A stretch of DNA of 64,000 bases from Neobacillus sp. Marseille-Q6967 (GTDB lineage: Bacteria; Bacillota; Bacilli; Bacillales; Cytobacillaceae): NCBI RefSeq assembly GCF_946151075.1, contig NZ_OX267715.1, forward strand, positions 2,643,881 to 2,707,880. The letters run 5' to 3'. Every line of letters begins with the position of its first letter. The stretch's first letter is position 1. A program made the translations under genes and the position numbers. A model generated the notes under the pieces. That model worked only from the letters and a program-made list of their open reading frames with translations. It did no database searches and had not been told where the DNA came from. Shown here one piece after another: positions 51,665 to 60,549 of this stretch.

Positions 51665-52410
51665 TATGAGCCGCCTCCTTCATCTGCTTTCATCGACTCT
51701 AAATATCTGACCCTTATCGGGTTATCATAAGCAGGGATGGTAAGTTGCCCGCTAGGTTCTGAAACCGTTAATTTCAAATTGTCAATGAAAAATTCTTCTA
51801 TTGCCTTAGAAACCTTCATACGATTATACAATTTTTCCGCAGTTGTGTATTGATCAACCCCAACCACTACTTTAATTGGCAGGTCTGTCAGCGAATGGCC
51901 ATCAATTTTTGTCTCATTATTAATATCTCTTATCACCGTTGTATTAATAATGCGCCATCCATCAATCGCAACGTATTTTGCTTCATATTGATTTAATTCA
52001 TTTAATAACCTTTTTAAAAGCTCAGGAGATACTTCGGCAGCAGCGTCATCACCTAATTGAATATTATCAAATGCAGGTTCAATCGTAAGAGTGATCCCTG
52101 GAGCTTTAATCTCTGTTAATCCTGCTTCAAGCTTTAATTCTTCCAACGTATCAGTTAAAGCTTGTCCTTTACTTTGTTTGCGTTTTGATTCGTACGCAGC
52201 AAGTGTTTCCTCAATCGAGCGCATTTCACTAATGATGTCAGATTGTAATTCCTTTTCAGCCAGTAATGCTTCACGAAGCTCCCATATGTCCCGGGTATCA
52301 CGTTTAATTGGCTGTTTAACTGTTTGAAATTGAATCGCAACCATAAAACCCACCACAATAGAAATGGCTATAAAGCTAAAATTTTTCTTGGACTTGTCCA
52401 CATTTTCCAC
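51664..52410 (-). CDS. ylxX: DUF881 family protein YlxX
   Basis: Function unknown. It has 248 residues: one N-terminal membrane helix (about 10-27; FSFIAISIVVGFMVAI), a coiled coil (about 40-85) and a C-terminal DUF881 domain with VNPELL-like (here EVSPELLKRLLNELNQYEAK), AIDGWRIINTTVIRDIN and PIRVRYLES. It is the first of a tandem paralogous pair with ylxW, 42 bp apart. DUF881 proteins are usually encoded next to sbp and ftsA. Confidence 0.87.
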   Translation of the reverse strand: MENVDKSKKNFSFIAISIVVGFMVAIQFQTVKQPIKRDTRDIWELREALLAEKELQSDIISEMRSIEETLAAYESKRKQSKGQALTDTLEELKLEAGLTEIKAPGITLTIEPAFDNIQLGDDAAAEVSPELLKRLLNELNQYEAKYVAIDGWRIINTTVIRDINNETKIDGHSLTDLPIKVVVGVDQYTTAEKLYNRMKVSKAIEEFFIDNLKLTVSEPSGQLTIPAYDNPIRVRYLESMKADEGGGS

Positions 52411-52452
52411 CTAGCCTTTTTTAAATAATCATTTCGTGGACATAATCTACAT

Positions 52453-53166
52453 TTACAAACTGCCTATTATCGGATTTAAGACTATTTCATTCTTTTTTTC
52501 TAGTGTAAACACAATGTTATCATTTACAATTTGATCTTTAACCCCGCCTGTAAGGTTAAGTGCTGATGTTAGCACGTCGGGGTCTCCTATCGCGGTAATT
52601 TCGAAAGGCGCTGGATGTTGAATACCATCCACTGTAATAACGGGGCCTGTACAAAGGATATAGGAGTGACTTGTTAATCTTTGACCATTAATGGCAATTG
52701 CTTCTGCTCCTGATATATATAACTCATTAATTACCTTAAACACATGGTATTCATGAACAAGGTAGCTATTAATATTTTCAACCTTAGGATCGTAAGCCCC
52801 ATCTGCAAGTGTAACCGTTACACCTTTGCCTTTTACCTTTACCTTCCCTAAGTACATTCTGTACTTTTCAGCATCTTCAGCAAGATTTAAATATTCCTGT
52901 GCCTCATTTGCCAGACCCTTTTCATTTTCAAGAACTTTGTCCTGCTTTTCATGAAGTTCTTGGGCCAGCTTTCGATTCTTTTCTTTTTGGTCATTAAGCT
53001 GATTTCTTAATTCAAGGGTCCTTTCCCATTGTACACCGGAGATATTGTTCTTTTCATTTTGTATTTCTTTTTGGGTAAAATGGTAGGAGAAAGCAATCAT
53101 ATATCCGAGAACAAGGCAAACAAGGGATAATACAACATGTTTACCCTTCACCTTTTTCATTTTCAA
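52453..53166 (-). CDS. ylxW: DUF881 family protein YlxW
   Basis: Paralogue of YlxX: N-terminal membrane helix (VVLSLVCLVLGYMIAFSY), coiled coil (about 35-90), DUF881 domain with VENINSYLVHEYHVFKVINE, AEAIAINGQRLTSHSYILC and the Ala-Leu-Asn-Leu-rich end. About 237 residues. The TTG at 53166 has GGAGG 9 bp upstream; the ATG two codons later (53160) is the alternative. Either start lies inside divIB, so the genes overlap by about 20-26 bp. Confidence 0.85.
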   Translation of the reverse strand: MKMKKVKGKHVVLSLVCLVLGYMIAFSYHFTQKEIQNEKNNISGVQWERTLELRNQLNDQKEKNRKLAQELHEKQDKVLENEKGLANEAQEYLNLAEDAEKYRMYLGKVKVKGKGVTVTLADGAYDPKVENINSYLVHEYHVFKVINELYISGAEAIAINGQRLTSHSYILCTGPVITVDGIQHPAPFEITAIGDPDVLTSALNLTGGVKDQIVNDNIVFTLEKKNEIVLNPIIGSL

Positions 53167-53932
53167 CTTCGGTTTCCTCCACTTCTGTTTCATAAGCCTT
53201 GAAATATGATCCAACTTCTAAATCGATGATTCCCTTTGTATCTGGATCCAACTGGCTTATAATCGAAGGGTAATGCACCATTTTCTCTGTAAAACTACGT
53301 AAAGTGGCACTTACCTCAAACCCGTCATTCATGAATAAGCTAATATGATATTTATCCGTTTTTTTGGGAGTATAGTGAATTTCAGAAATAGAATTTAGAA
53401 TGGCATCGGGAAGTTCATCAAGCCCGGCAATCATTTCCTGGAGGATATCTCCTTCTTTAAAATCAAAGAGGATGGGGGCGTTAGTAGGAAGCCCGCTTAC
53501 TTTTCTATCCATTAATATATTGCCATTTTCCATGACTGGGAAAAATGCATTATCTCTCTCCACATATGCAACTCTTTTACGTTCTTCAATCTTAATTGAA
53601 ATCGAATTTGGCCAGTTCATCTTTACTTCCGCTTTTCTGATTTCATGCAAATCCTGTAGTTTTGATACAATATCCTGCTTCTTAATACTCCAGATATTTG
53701 TTTCTGATGTAATATCAGTAATCTTTATTATTTCTTCAGTCGGGAGTAATTCGTTCCCTGAAACGGTTATCTTTTGAACATGACTTAATGGCGATTGTAC
53801 GTATGCTACGACGGCAATCATGGTAAAAAAAAGAAAAAGCAAAAAAATCAGCCTCTTATTTGCCTTCCGCCGTCTTTGCTCTTTGAGTTTAGGTATCCGG
53901 TCTTCGAGAGCAACTATTTTTCCTTTATCCAT
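53141..53932 (-). CDS. divIB: Cell division protein DivIB (FtsQ)
   Basis: Bitopic divisome protein stabilising FtsL/DivIC and the septal synthase. It has 263 residues, the same as B. subtilis DivIB: short basic cytoplasmic part, membrane helix about 28-48, POTRA domain starting SHVQKITVSGNELLPTEEII, FtsQ beta domain, and an acidic C-terminal tail. ATG at 53932 after GGAGGG. A hairpin terminator after murB lies 66 bp upstream, so it may have its own promoter. Confidence 0.93.
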   Translation of the reverse strand: MDKGKIVALEDRIPKLKEQRRRKANKRLIFLLFLFFTMIAVVAYVQSPLSHVQKITVSGNELLPTEEIIKITDITSETNIWSIKKQDIVSKLQDLHEIRKAEVKMNWPNSISIKIEERKRVAYVERDNAFFPVMENGNILMDRKVSGLPTNAPILFDFKEGDILQEMIAGLDELPDAILNSISEIHYTPKKTDKYHISLFMNDGFEVSATLRSFTEKMVHYPSIISQLDPDTKGIIDLEVGSYFKAYETEVEETEVENEKGEG

Positions 53933-53997
53933 ACACTTCCCTCCACTTAAACACGCGCATAGCTTGTCCCAAAAGAAACCTAAAGTTAAATCTATAA

Positions 53998-54029
53998 AGA
54001 GAAAACAACGGCACGAAAAATCATGCCGT
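53998..54029 (-). terminator. Probable terminator after murB
   Basis: ACGGCA and TGCCGT arms around a 10-base loop on the minus strand, followed by TGTTTTCTCTTT. The T-run is interrupted, so readthrough into divIB is possible. Confidence 0.55.
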
Positions 54030-54108
54030 CATTCATTTTCTTAGATTTATTCCGTATTTATAATGAGTAATTATAACACAAAATTTGTCATTCGTACGTT
54101 TAATTCTT

Positions 54109-55017
54109 CTATTTTCTCCCGATTATTTCTACTTCGGTTTCCAGTTTCACACCATACAGATTATGGATGGTATCCTTAACATGCTGGATTAATTGCAGGA
54201 CGTCTTCTGCCGTTGCATTACCTGCATTTACGATAAAATTACCATGCATTTCCGAAATTTTTGCCCCGCCAATACTGAAGCCTTTTAGACCAGCATCTTC
54301 GATTAACTTACCGGCATATTGCGGTAGAGGGTTTCTGAAGATACTTCCGGCACAAGGATAATTCCATGGCTGCGTTTCCTTCCGGTAATCCTTATTTTTT
54401 TGCATTTGTGAAACAATCGCTGTCCGGTCGCCCTCTGTAAGCTTAAATTCAGCCTCAAGAACGATACCAGGACGTTTTTGTTGAAGAACAGAAGTTCGAT
54501 AAGAAAACTCCATTTCCTCATTTGTAAGCCACTCGATTGTTCCATCCTCAAATAATATATGAGCTTTCGTTAGTATTTTACTAATATCTGAGCCATGTGC
54601 TCCTGCATTCATATAGACAGCTCCGCCGACAGAACCCGGAATACCGCTGGCAAATTCAAGACCGGAGAGACCTTTCTTAGAAATTAATGTGGATAAGCTG
54701 ACTAATGAATGACCTCCCCCAACAGTAATTGTTGACCCGTTTATGGTTAGATGACCTAACCCCGTACCAAGCTTAATGACGACCCCTTCAATTCCACTAT
54801 CAGATACTAGAAGGTTAGACCCCCGGCCAATTGCCCGCCAAGGCAGATTCTTTTCCTTTATAAAATTCATGACTTTTTTGATATCTTCTACAGACGATGG
54901 TTCGATAAAAATATCAGCCGGCCCGCCAATTTTCATTGTTGTATGCTGAGCAAGCGGTTCATTATTTTTCACTTTTCCAATATTTAAACTTTGTAATTCC
55001 GTTATCATTTCGTCCAT
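54109..55017 (-). CDS. murB: UDP-N-acetylenolpyruvoylglucosamine reductase
   Basis: Reduces the enolpyruvyl group to give UDP-MurNAc with NADPH and FAD. It has 302 residues: FAD-domain motifs HTTMKIGGPADI near 25-36, RAIGRGSNLLVSD and GLEFASGIPGSVGGAVYMNAG near 121-141; catalytic region PCAGSIFRNP, with Ser as proton donor, and ISEMHGNFIVN. The ATG at 55017 (AGGTGA upstream) is preferred over a GTG three codons earlier. Confidence 0.96.
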   Translation of the reverse strand: MDEMITELQSLNIGKVKNNEPLAQHTTMKIGGPADIFIEPSSVEDIKKVMNFIKEKNLPWRAIGRGSNLLVSDSGIEGVVIKLGTGLGHLTINGSTITVGGGHSLVSLSTLISKKGLSGLEFASGIPGSVGGAVYMNAGAHGSDISKILTKAHILFEDGTIEWLTNEEMEFSYRTSVLQQKRPGIVLEAEFKLTEGDRTAIVSQMQKNKDYRKETQPWNYPCAGSIFRNPLPQYAGKLIEDAGLKGFSIGGAKISEMHGNFIVNAGNATAEDVLQLIQHVKDTIHNLYGVKLETEVEIIGRK

Positions 55018-55078
55018 TTTATTCACCTATCTTTCAAAACAACCATATAGTTCAGTTTATGCTAAAAATGAATATGGG

Positions 55079-56182
55079 CTACTTTTGTTTTTGTTTTACA
55101 AGCTGTTTCATCAGTTCATATAACCGGGCAGCTGAATCTGGAACCCCCAGTTTTTTGGCTTTGGTCTTCATATCTTTAAGATTTTCCATATTTAAAAGGA
55201 TTTTGTCAATATGTTGTATCAGTGTCTGACTATTTAAATCTTTTTCAAGGACTAGTTCAGCTGCACCATGATCACTAAGAGACCTTGCATTCTTTTCTTG
55301 ATGATTATTTGTAACATAAGGGCTAGGTACTAGTATACTAGGAATTCCAAGGGAAGTAAGTTCTGCAAGAGTCGTTGCACCCGCTCTCGATACCACAAGG
55401 TCAATACCAGCGAGCACTTCCGGCATATTGTGAATAAATGGTTTAATGACGACGTTTTTCGGGTTGCCGACTAACTCCACTTCTTTTCTAACTGTTTCGT
55501 AATGAACATCACCTGTTACGTATAATACTTGATAAGATTTCTCACTTAATTCAGGAAGTGCCTTAACCACTGCTTCGTTAATAGGTCTCGCACCACGACT
55601 GCCGCCAAATATTAATACAGCAGGCAATGTTGTACTTAAACCTGCAGAAAGACGTCCCTGAATCCCATCTTTTCCAAGAACCTCAGAGGCGCGGGGATTT
55701 CCCGTAAACACCACTTTATCTTCCGGGAAATGTTCCTTTGCTTCATTAAAACAAACAGCAATTTTATTTACATAACGGCTTAAAAATTTATTTGTTAGAC
55801 CTGGAACACTGTTTTGTTCGTGAATAATGGTCGGGATACCAAGTTTTGCTGCAGCGTATACAACTGGACCACATACATATCCCCCTGTTCCAATGACGAT
55901 ATCAGGCTTAAATTCTTTCAGCATTTTTTTGCTGTCACCGACACCCTTTATGAAACGAAGTACTGTTTTAATATTATCTAAAGATAGTTTTCTTTTAAAT
56001 CCTGTAATATGAATAGATTTAAATGGGATTTTTTCTCTCGGAACGAGTGAGCTTTCTAAACCATTCTTCGTTCCTATGTATAAAAATTCTGCATCGGTTG
56101 TTTCCTTTTGTATTTCTCGTATAAGGGCAAGAGCGGGATAGATATGTCCACCAGTTCCTCCGCCGCTGACAACTATTTTCAT
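55079..56182 (-). CDS. murG: Lipid II synthase MurG
   Basis: Adds GlcNAc to lipid I on the inner membrane face. It has 367 residues, GT-B fold: SGGGTGGHIYPALAL near 6-20, GTGGYVCGPVVYAA, HEQNSVPGLTNKFL near 125-138, FGGSRGARPINEAV and donor-site VVSRAGATTLAEL. ATG follows GAGGTGG. Separated from spoVE by a terminator and a 190-bp repeat, unlike the compact B. subtilis order. Confidence 0.96.
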   Translation of the reverse strand: MKIVVSGGGTGGHIYPALALIREIQKETTDAEFLYIGTKNGLESSLVPREKIPFKSIHITGFKRKLSLDNIKTVLRFIKGVGDSKKMLKEFKPDIVIGTGGYVCGPVVYAAAKLGIPTIIHEQNSVPGLTNKFLSRYVNKIAVCFNEAKEHFPEDKVVFTGNPRASEVLGKDGIQGRLSAGLSTTLPAVLIFGGSRGARPINEAVVKALPELSEKSYQVLYVTGDVHYETVRKEVELVGNPKNVVIKPFIHNMPEVLAGIDLVVSRAGATTLAELTSLGIPSILVPSPYVTNNHQEKNARSLSDHGAAELVLEKDLNSQTLIQHIDKILLNMENLKDMKTKAKKLGVPDSAARLYELMKQLVKQKQK

Positions 56183-56308
56183 ATGTCCACCTCAATAAAT
56201 ATTGCTTTTGGCTGATTTCTTACACTATCTTACTATAAAATCAGTGAAAAATAATCCTTGAAAGAAGAATGTTAACGAATTGTAACGCAATCAACCCGCC
56301 TTAATAAA

Positions 56309-56498
56309 GGGCTTTGTTAAGCTTACCTGTTGATTGCTGCTCCAGGCGCTTCGCTTTCCGCGGGCGGTACGGGGAGCCTCCTCAGCGCTTTAACGCCTGT
56401 GGGTCTCCCCTGCCCCGTACTCCCGCAGGAGTCTCGCGCCTTCCGCTACAATCAACATATTAGCAAAATGAATAGTAAGCTTTAACATAAACATAGCC
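56309..56498. repeat. Full-length dispersed hairpin repeat (family A, 190 bp)
   Basis: Ends GGCTTTGTTAAGCTTA and GTAAGCTTTAACATAAACATAGCC are imperfect inverted repeats; inside are TTGATTG...CAATCAA and a GC-rich core (GGCGCTTCGCTTTCCGCGGG, then GTACGGGG...CCCCGTAC and GGGAG...CTCCC type pairs), so the whole element can fold into one long hairpin. The core resembles intergenic repeats I recall from many Bacillaceae. Shortened relatives are at 41449, 17852 and 13996. Confidence 0.8.
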
Positions 56499-56501
56499 TA
56501 A

Positions 56502-56529
56502 TAAAAAGAACCCTGCTTATAACAGGGTA
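56502..56529 (-). terminator. Intrinsic terminator of spoVE
   Basis: ACCCTG and CAGGGT arms followed by TCTTTTT on the minus strand, starting 3 bp after the spoVE stop. Confidence 0.85.
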
Positions 56530-56531
56530 TC

Positions 56532-57632
56532 TTAGTATCGGGCATAACGGCTAATGTTTAATAGGACACCGATTGCCATTAACATGAGGGTTAAAGATGA
56601 ACCTCCGTAGCTTAAGAATGGCAGGGTAATACCTGTTACCGGCATCAGCCCCGTCACAACGCCTATATTAATCATTACTTGTATCGCAACCATTGAGATG
56701 ATCCCTACTGCAAGGAAGCTTCCATATAAATCCGGTGCACCTAATGCAATCCGGATTCCACGCCATAGAAGGAGAGCGAATAAGAGTATGATAAACGATC
56801 CGCCAATAAAACCAAGCTCTTCAGAAAGTATAGCAAATATAAAATCTGTCTGTGGTTCTGGCAAATAGAAAAACTTTTGCCGGCTTTCACCCAGCCCGAG
56901 TCCAAAAAGGCCACCAGGCCCTATAGCATATAAGGATTGAATAATCTGAAACCCGCTTCCGAGTGGATCGGACCACGGATCTAAAAAGGAGGTAATCCTT
57001 TTCATGCGATAAGGTGCAGATGCAACTAACGCGACGAAACCTGCTAAACCTAGAAAACCCAAGAAGGCAAAATGGCGAATGCGGGCTCCCGCAATAAAGA
57101 TCATAACCACACATGTACCAATCATGACGGTTCCGGTACCGAGGTCAGGTTGAAGCATGATTAAGGCAAAGGCAACAAAAACCAATCCTAAAGATGGGAT
57201 TAACCCTTTACGAAAGGAGGTAATCAGCTTTTGACGCTCAGCAAGGAACTTTGCTAAAAATGCAATCATCGCTAGTTTCATAAATTCTGAGGGCTGAATC
57301 GAAAAAGCCCCAACACCAATCCAACTTCTTGAACCATTTCGAACATTCCCAATTCCAGGAATTAAAACGGCTATTAAGAGAACGAAACAAATGATAAGAA
57401 GAACCTTTGACCACTCTCTCCAAGTCCAATAATTAATATTCATAATAAAAAACATCGCAGCAATTCCTACACCGGCAAACAAAGTTTGCCTTTTGGCAAA
57501 GAAGAAGGAATCCGAGAATTTATATTCTGCCCAAACTGCGCTGGCACTGTAAACCATTATAAGTCCTACTGCCAATAAGGTAAATGTAACGATTAATAAA
57601 ATAAAATCAGGAGTCGTTCTCTTAGTCGGCAC
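56532..57632 (-). CDS. spoVE: SEDS-family peptidoglycan polymerase SpoVE
   Basis: FtsW/RodA-type glycosyltransferase building spore cortex with the class B PBP SpoVD. It has 366 residues, the B. subtilis length, and ten membrane helices. SEDS signatures: MVYSASAVWA near 25-34, VRNGSRSWIGVGAFSIQPSE near 106-125, LQPDLGTGTV, and TLPFLSYGGSSL near the end. The GTG at 57632 gives MPTKRTTPD, matching family starts, with GAGGTG 7 bp upstream. Confidence 0.94.
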   Translation of the reverse strand: MPTKRTTPDFILLIVTFTLLAVGLIMVYSASAVWAEYKFSDSFFFAKRQTLFAGVGIAAMFFIMNINYWTWREWSKVLLIICFVLLIAVLIPGIGNVRNGSRSWIGVGAFSIQPSEFMKLAMIAFLAKFLAERQKLITSFRKGLIPSLGLVFVAFALIMLQPDLGTGTVMIGTCVVMIFIAGARIRHFAFLGFLGLAGFVALVASAPYRMKRITSFLDPWSDPLGSGFQIIQSLYAIGPGGLFGLGLGESRQKFFYLPEPQTDFIFAILSEELGFIGGSFIILLFALLLWRGIRIALGAPDLYGSFLAVGIISMVAIQVMINIGVVTGLMPVTGITLPFLSYGGSSLTLMLMAIGVLLNISRYARY

Positions 57633-57688
57633 CACAACACACCTCTGTAACAATATTTGGGGCCTGCAGGTGTTGTATCTAAGATAGG

Positions 57689-57755
57689 TGTCAAGCTGCA
57701 GTGCCAAGTGGCTCGGGGTCATAAGCTCCCTGATCTAGGCACTTCCGCTTTTCTT
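57689..57755. repeat. Dispersed hairpin repeat (family B)
   Basis: TGTCAAGCTGCAGTGCC, GGCTCGGGGTCATAAGCTCC and GGCACTTCCGCTTTTC make a roughly 65-bp partly palindromic unit. Similar units, often beginning GTCTAGCT, are common in Bacillus intergenic DNA as I recall them. It lies between spoVE and murD. Confidence 0.65.
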
Positions 57756-57768
57756 TGTGTACAAGCCC

Positions 57769-59121
57769 TTATTTAAGCTTATGCACCGCATTGATAAAAA
57801 TGTCTCCCCTGACTTCAAAAGTTTTATATTGATCCCAGCTGGCACAGGCAGGAGATAACAAAACAACATCGCCTGGTTCAGAATATCTAAATGCGACAGG
57901 CACGGCCTTTTCCACATTATCGACACGCTCAATCTGTTTTATTCCCGCATCTTTACCGGCACGTTCAATTTTAGGTGCCGTCTGACCAAAGGTTATTAAC
58001 GTTTTGACACCTTTTAAGTATGGAATGAGTTCATCAAACTCATTGCCGCGGTCAAGCCCTCCTGCCAGCAGAATGATTGGTTTTTTAAATGCCTTTAACG
58101 CATTAATAGTTGCCAGTATATTGGTTGCTTTTGAGTCATTATAAAATTTTCTTCCACCGATTTCCGCCACATATTGCAAACGATGTTTAACCCCCGTAAA
58201 GGTACGCAAAACTTTATCAATAGCCTCATTACTTACGCCCGTAAGCTTTGAAGCTGCAATGGCGGATAATATATTTTCAAGATTATGTACGCCTGGCAGG
58301 GCGATTTCTTTTACCGGCATGATTTTTTCATCATTGAAAAATACCCAGTCATCTTGAATATATGCACCATTATTTAGTACCTGCGTTGGTGAGAAGGGAA
58401 TAATTTGAGCTTTCGAAAGTTCAGCTGTCTTCATTACTTCCTTCTGATCTGCATTTACAATAAAATAATCTTCCTCTGTCTGGTTTTTCGTAATATATGC
58501 TTTTGCTTTAATATACTCTTCTTTTGTCCCATGATAATCCAAATGGGCATCGTATAGATTTGTCAGTACTGCTATCTTTGGTTTAAAAGTATTGATTCCC
58601 ATTAATTGAAAAGATGATAACTCGATTACAATATTGTTTTCCGGGGTCGCCTCTTCCGCAACACCAGATGCCACAGTGCCGATATTCCCGGCAATTAAAG
58701 GATGTTTATTTCCTTCCTTTAACATTTCATAAATAAGTGTTGTTGTAGTCGTTTTACCATTTGTACCAGTGATTCCGATAAATGGTGCCTCTGATATTTG
58801 ATAAGCCAGTTCAACCTCTGTGATCACCGGGATCCCTTTTTCAATTGCACCTTCTACCAGTGGATTGTGATAAGGGATACCTGGATTCTTGACGATCAGT
58901 TCGAAACCTTCATCAAGCAACTCTACAGGATGTTCCCCGCAAATAACTTTAATTCCTTGCTCCAATAAGCCCTGAGCCTCAGGATTTTCTGATAGAGGCT
59001 TCATATCATTCACCGTAACAAATGCACCTAACTTATGTAAGAGAGCAGCTGCTGTTACTCCGCTTTTGGCCAGACCGAGTACAAGTATTTTTTTATGAAG
59101 ATACGTATTAATCTGTTTCAA
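57769..59121 (-). CDS. murD: UDP-N-acetylmuramoyl-alanine--D-glutamate ligase
   Basis: Adds D-Glu to UDP-MurNAc-L-Ala. It has 450 residues, three Mur-ligase domains: N-terminal VLGLAKSGVTAAALLHKLG, central ATP site GITGTNGKTTTTTL near 116-129 and HRLQYVAEIGGRKFYNDSKATN near the domain 3 junction. The start is a TTG at 59121 directly after the mraY TAG, with GAGGTG about 10 bp upstream. Confidence 0.96.
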   Translation of the reverse strand: MKQINTYLHKKILVLGLAKSGVTAAALLHKLGAFVTVNDMKPLSENPEAQGLLEQGIKVICGEHPVELLDEGFELIVKNPGIPYHNPLVEGAIEKGIPVITEVELAYQISEAPFIGITGTNGKTTTTTLIYEMLKEGNKHPLIAGNIGTVASGVAEEATPENNIVIELSSFQLMGINTFKPKIAVLTNLYDAHLDYHGTKEEYIKAKAYITKNQTEEDYFIVNADQKEVMKTAELSKAQIIPFSPTQVLNNGAYIQDDWVFFNDEKIMPVKEIALPGVHNLENILSAIAASKLTGVSNEAIDKVLRTFTGVKHRLQYVAEIGGRKFYNDSKATNILATINALKAFKKPIILLAGGLDRGNEFDELIPYLKGVKTLITFGQTAPKIERAGKDAGIKQIERVDNVEKAVPVAFRYSEPGDVVLLSPACASWDQYKTFEVRGDIFINAVHKLK

Positions 59122-60096
59122 CTATAACCACACCTCAATATAGATTCCTAGTATCGCTAGTATTAGTCCAACACTCCAAAATGTTACTACGACTCTCCAT
59201 TCGGACCAGCCAATAAGTTCGTAATGGTGATGAAGCGGACTCATTCGAAAAATTCGCTTCCCAGTGGTTTTAAACGAGATTACTTGCAAAATAACCGATA
59301 AAGTTTCAATGACAAACACTCCGCCAATGATAATCAATAATATTTCAAGTTTCGTTAAAATAGCAATCGTTGCAATGGCTCCACCAAGTGCAAGCGACCC
59401 GGTATCGCCCATAAAAACTTTAGCAGGATGGGCATTAAAAACTAAGAATCCTAGTACCGCTCCTACAACCGCTACAGAGAAAATGGCCACTTCCAATTGT
59501 GATTGATTCCAGGCAAGCACGGCGTAAGCTCCAAATGCAATAGCCGCGGTCCCGGATACTAATCCGTCAAGACCATCTGTTAAATTGACTGCGTTTGAAA
59601 AGCCTACAAGCCAAAACACTATGAAAAACACAAAAAACCAGCCTAAGTCAATAGAATATCCGCTTATAGGGAGAGTAATCACAGTGGGAAAACCATTTTG
59701 TTTATATACTAAGTAAAAAATAACCGATATGATGATTTGCCCCAATAACTTTTGCTTTGAAGTTAGCCCTAAATTTCGTTTTAAAGCTACTTTAATAAAA
59801 TCATCTAAAAAACCGAGTAAACCAAACCCAAAAGTTACAAGAAGAAGCAAGTATGTTTTTACTGTCGGCTCCGAAAATTTACCTGTCATCACCAATGTTG
59901 TGATAATAATAGAAAATAATATCATGATACCGCCCATTGTCGGTGTTCCCGTCTTCACCTGATGAGATTTAGGACCTTCTTCCCTAATGCTTTGTCCAAA
60001 TTTAAGCCTTCTCAAGAAGGGAATAAAAATGGGAGAAAGCAATACCGTTATCAGGAAGCCCATTAAGATTGTGAAAAAAATAACTTGCTCAAGCAT
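59122..60096 (-). CDS. mraY: Phospho-N-acetylmuramoyl-pentapeptide transferase
   Basis: Makes lipid I from UDP-MurNAc-pentapeptide and undecaprenyl phosphate. It has 324 residues and ten membrane helices. Motifs: KTGTPTMGGIMIL near 48-60, the Mg-site FLDDFIK, NAVNLTDGLDGL near 168-179, VFMGDTGSLALGG and the cytoplasmic MSPLHHHYELIGWSE. It starts 1 bp after the upstream MurF-like gene. Confidence 0.97.
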   Translation of the reverse strand: MLEQVIFFTILMGFLITVLLSPIFIPFLRRLKFGQSIREEGPKSHQVKTGTPTMGGIMILFSIIITTLVMTGKFSEPTVKTYLLLLVTFGFGLLGFLDDFIKVALKRNLGLTSKQKLLGQIIISVIFYLVYKQNGFPTVITLPISGYSIDLGWFFVFFIVFWLVGFSNAVNLTDGLDGLVSGTAAIAFGAYAVLAWNQSQLEVAIFSVAVVGAVLGFLVFNAHPAKVFMGDTGSLALGGAIATIAILTKLEILLIIIGGVFVIETLSVILQVISFKTTGKRIFRMSPLHHHYELIGWSEWRVVVTFWSVGLILAILGIYIEVWL

Positions 60097-60097
60097 T

Positions 60098-60547
60098 TTA
60101 TTCCCTCCCTTCCGAATTCAGCGTTTTTGAAGCTAGTTTTTCAAGCATTACAGCTATATCATATGTTTCTTTATTTTCTTTGAGAAGTTCTTTATTCAAA
60201 AATACGAATTTTGTCATATTCATTTTCTTTACATTATCTCCATCAAGTTTTTCTAAATATAATGCTAAAATTTTACGGACGGACCCTGCCGGATCATCAG
60301 TAAAAAATACTGGAAAGTGATTGGGTGTATAATGGGGCAGTTTCTTCCCTTTATCCCAAACGGTTGCAATTGCCCCGTTGGCAATCGCATCTAAAAGTTC
60401 TCCTGAAGAATCATTAAGCGGGACAAACAATCCTCTTGGCTGTGGGACAACTGCATTGTTGGACACAGTATAATAGAGGTGTTCGTTTTCCTCCACCCCT
60501 TTGAAATCTTCAAATTGAGCCCTGACATCTTTAAATGCTAAATACAT
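60098..60547 (-). CDS. Stand-alone MurF-like N-terminal domain protein
   Basis: A 149-residue protein of unknown role resembling only the N-terminal UDP-binding domain of MurF/MurE: RGLFVPLNDSSGELLDAIAN (about 38-57), GAIATVWDKGKKLP and FFTDDPAGSVRKILALYLEKL align with the family pattern LFIPL...F...AVLWD...V.D...AL..LA. The ATP-binding and C-terminal ligase domains are missing, and the next gene starts 1 bp later, so nothing is hidden. GAGGGGAGG before the ATG shows it is well translated. It occupies the ancestral murF position between murE and mraY. It may be a murF remnant put to a new use. Confidence 0.75.
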   Translation of the reverse strand: MYLAFKDVRAQFEDFKGVEENEHLYYTVSNNAVVPQPRGLFVPLNDSSGELLDAIANGAIATVWDKGKKLPHYTPNHFPVFFTDDPAGSVRKILALYLEKLDGDNVKKMNMTKFVFLNKELLKENKETYDIAVMLEKLASKTLNSEGRE

Positions 60548-60549
60548 TT

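Larger units (their letters stand above)
56183..56531. other. spoVE-murG intergenic region (349 bp)
   Basis: Contains the spoVE terminator, the long family A repeat and about 120 bp before murG that must hold any murG promoter. A TATAGT/TAAGAT -10-like element lies near 56226-56236 without a convincing -35. No gene is seen. Confidence 0.7.
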
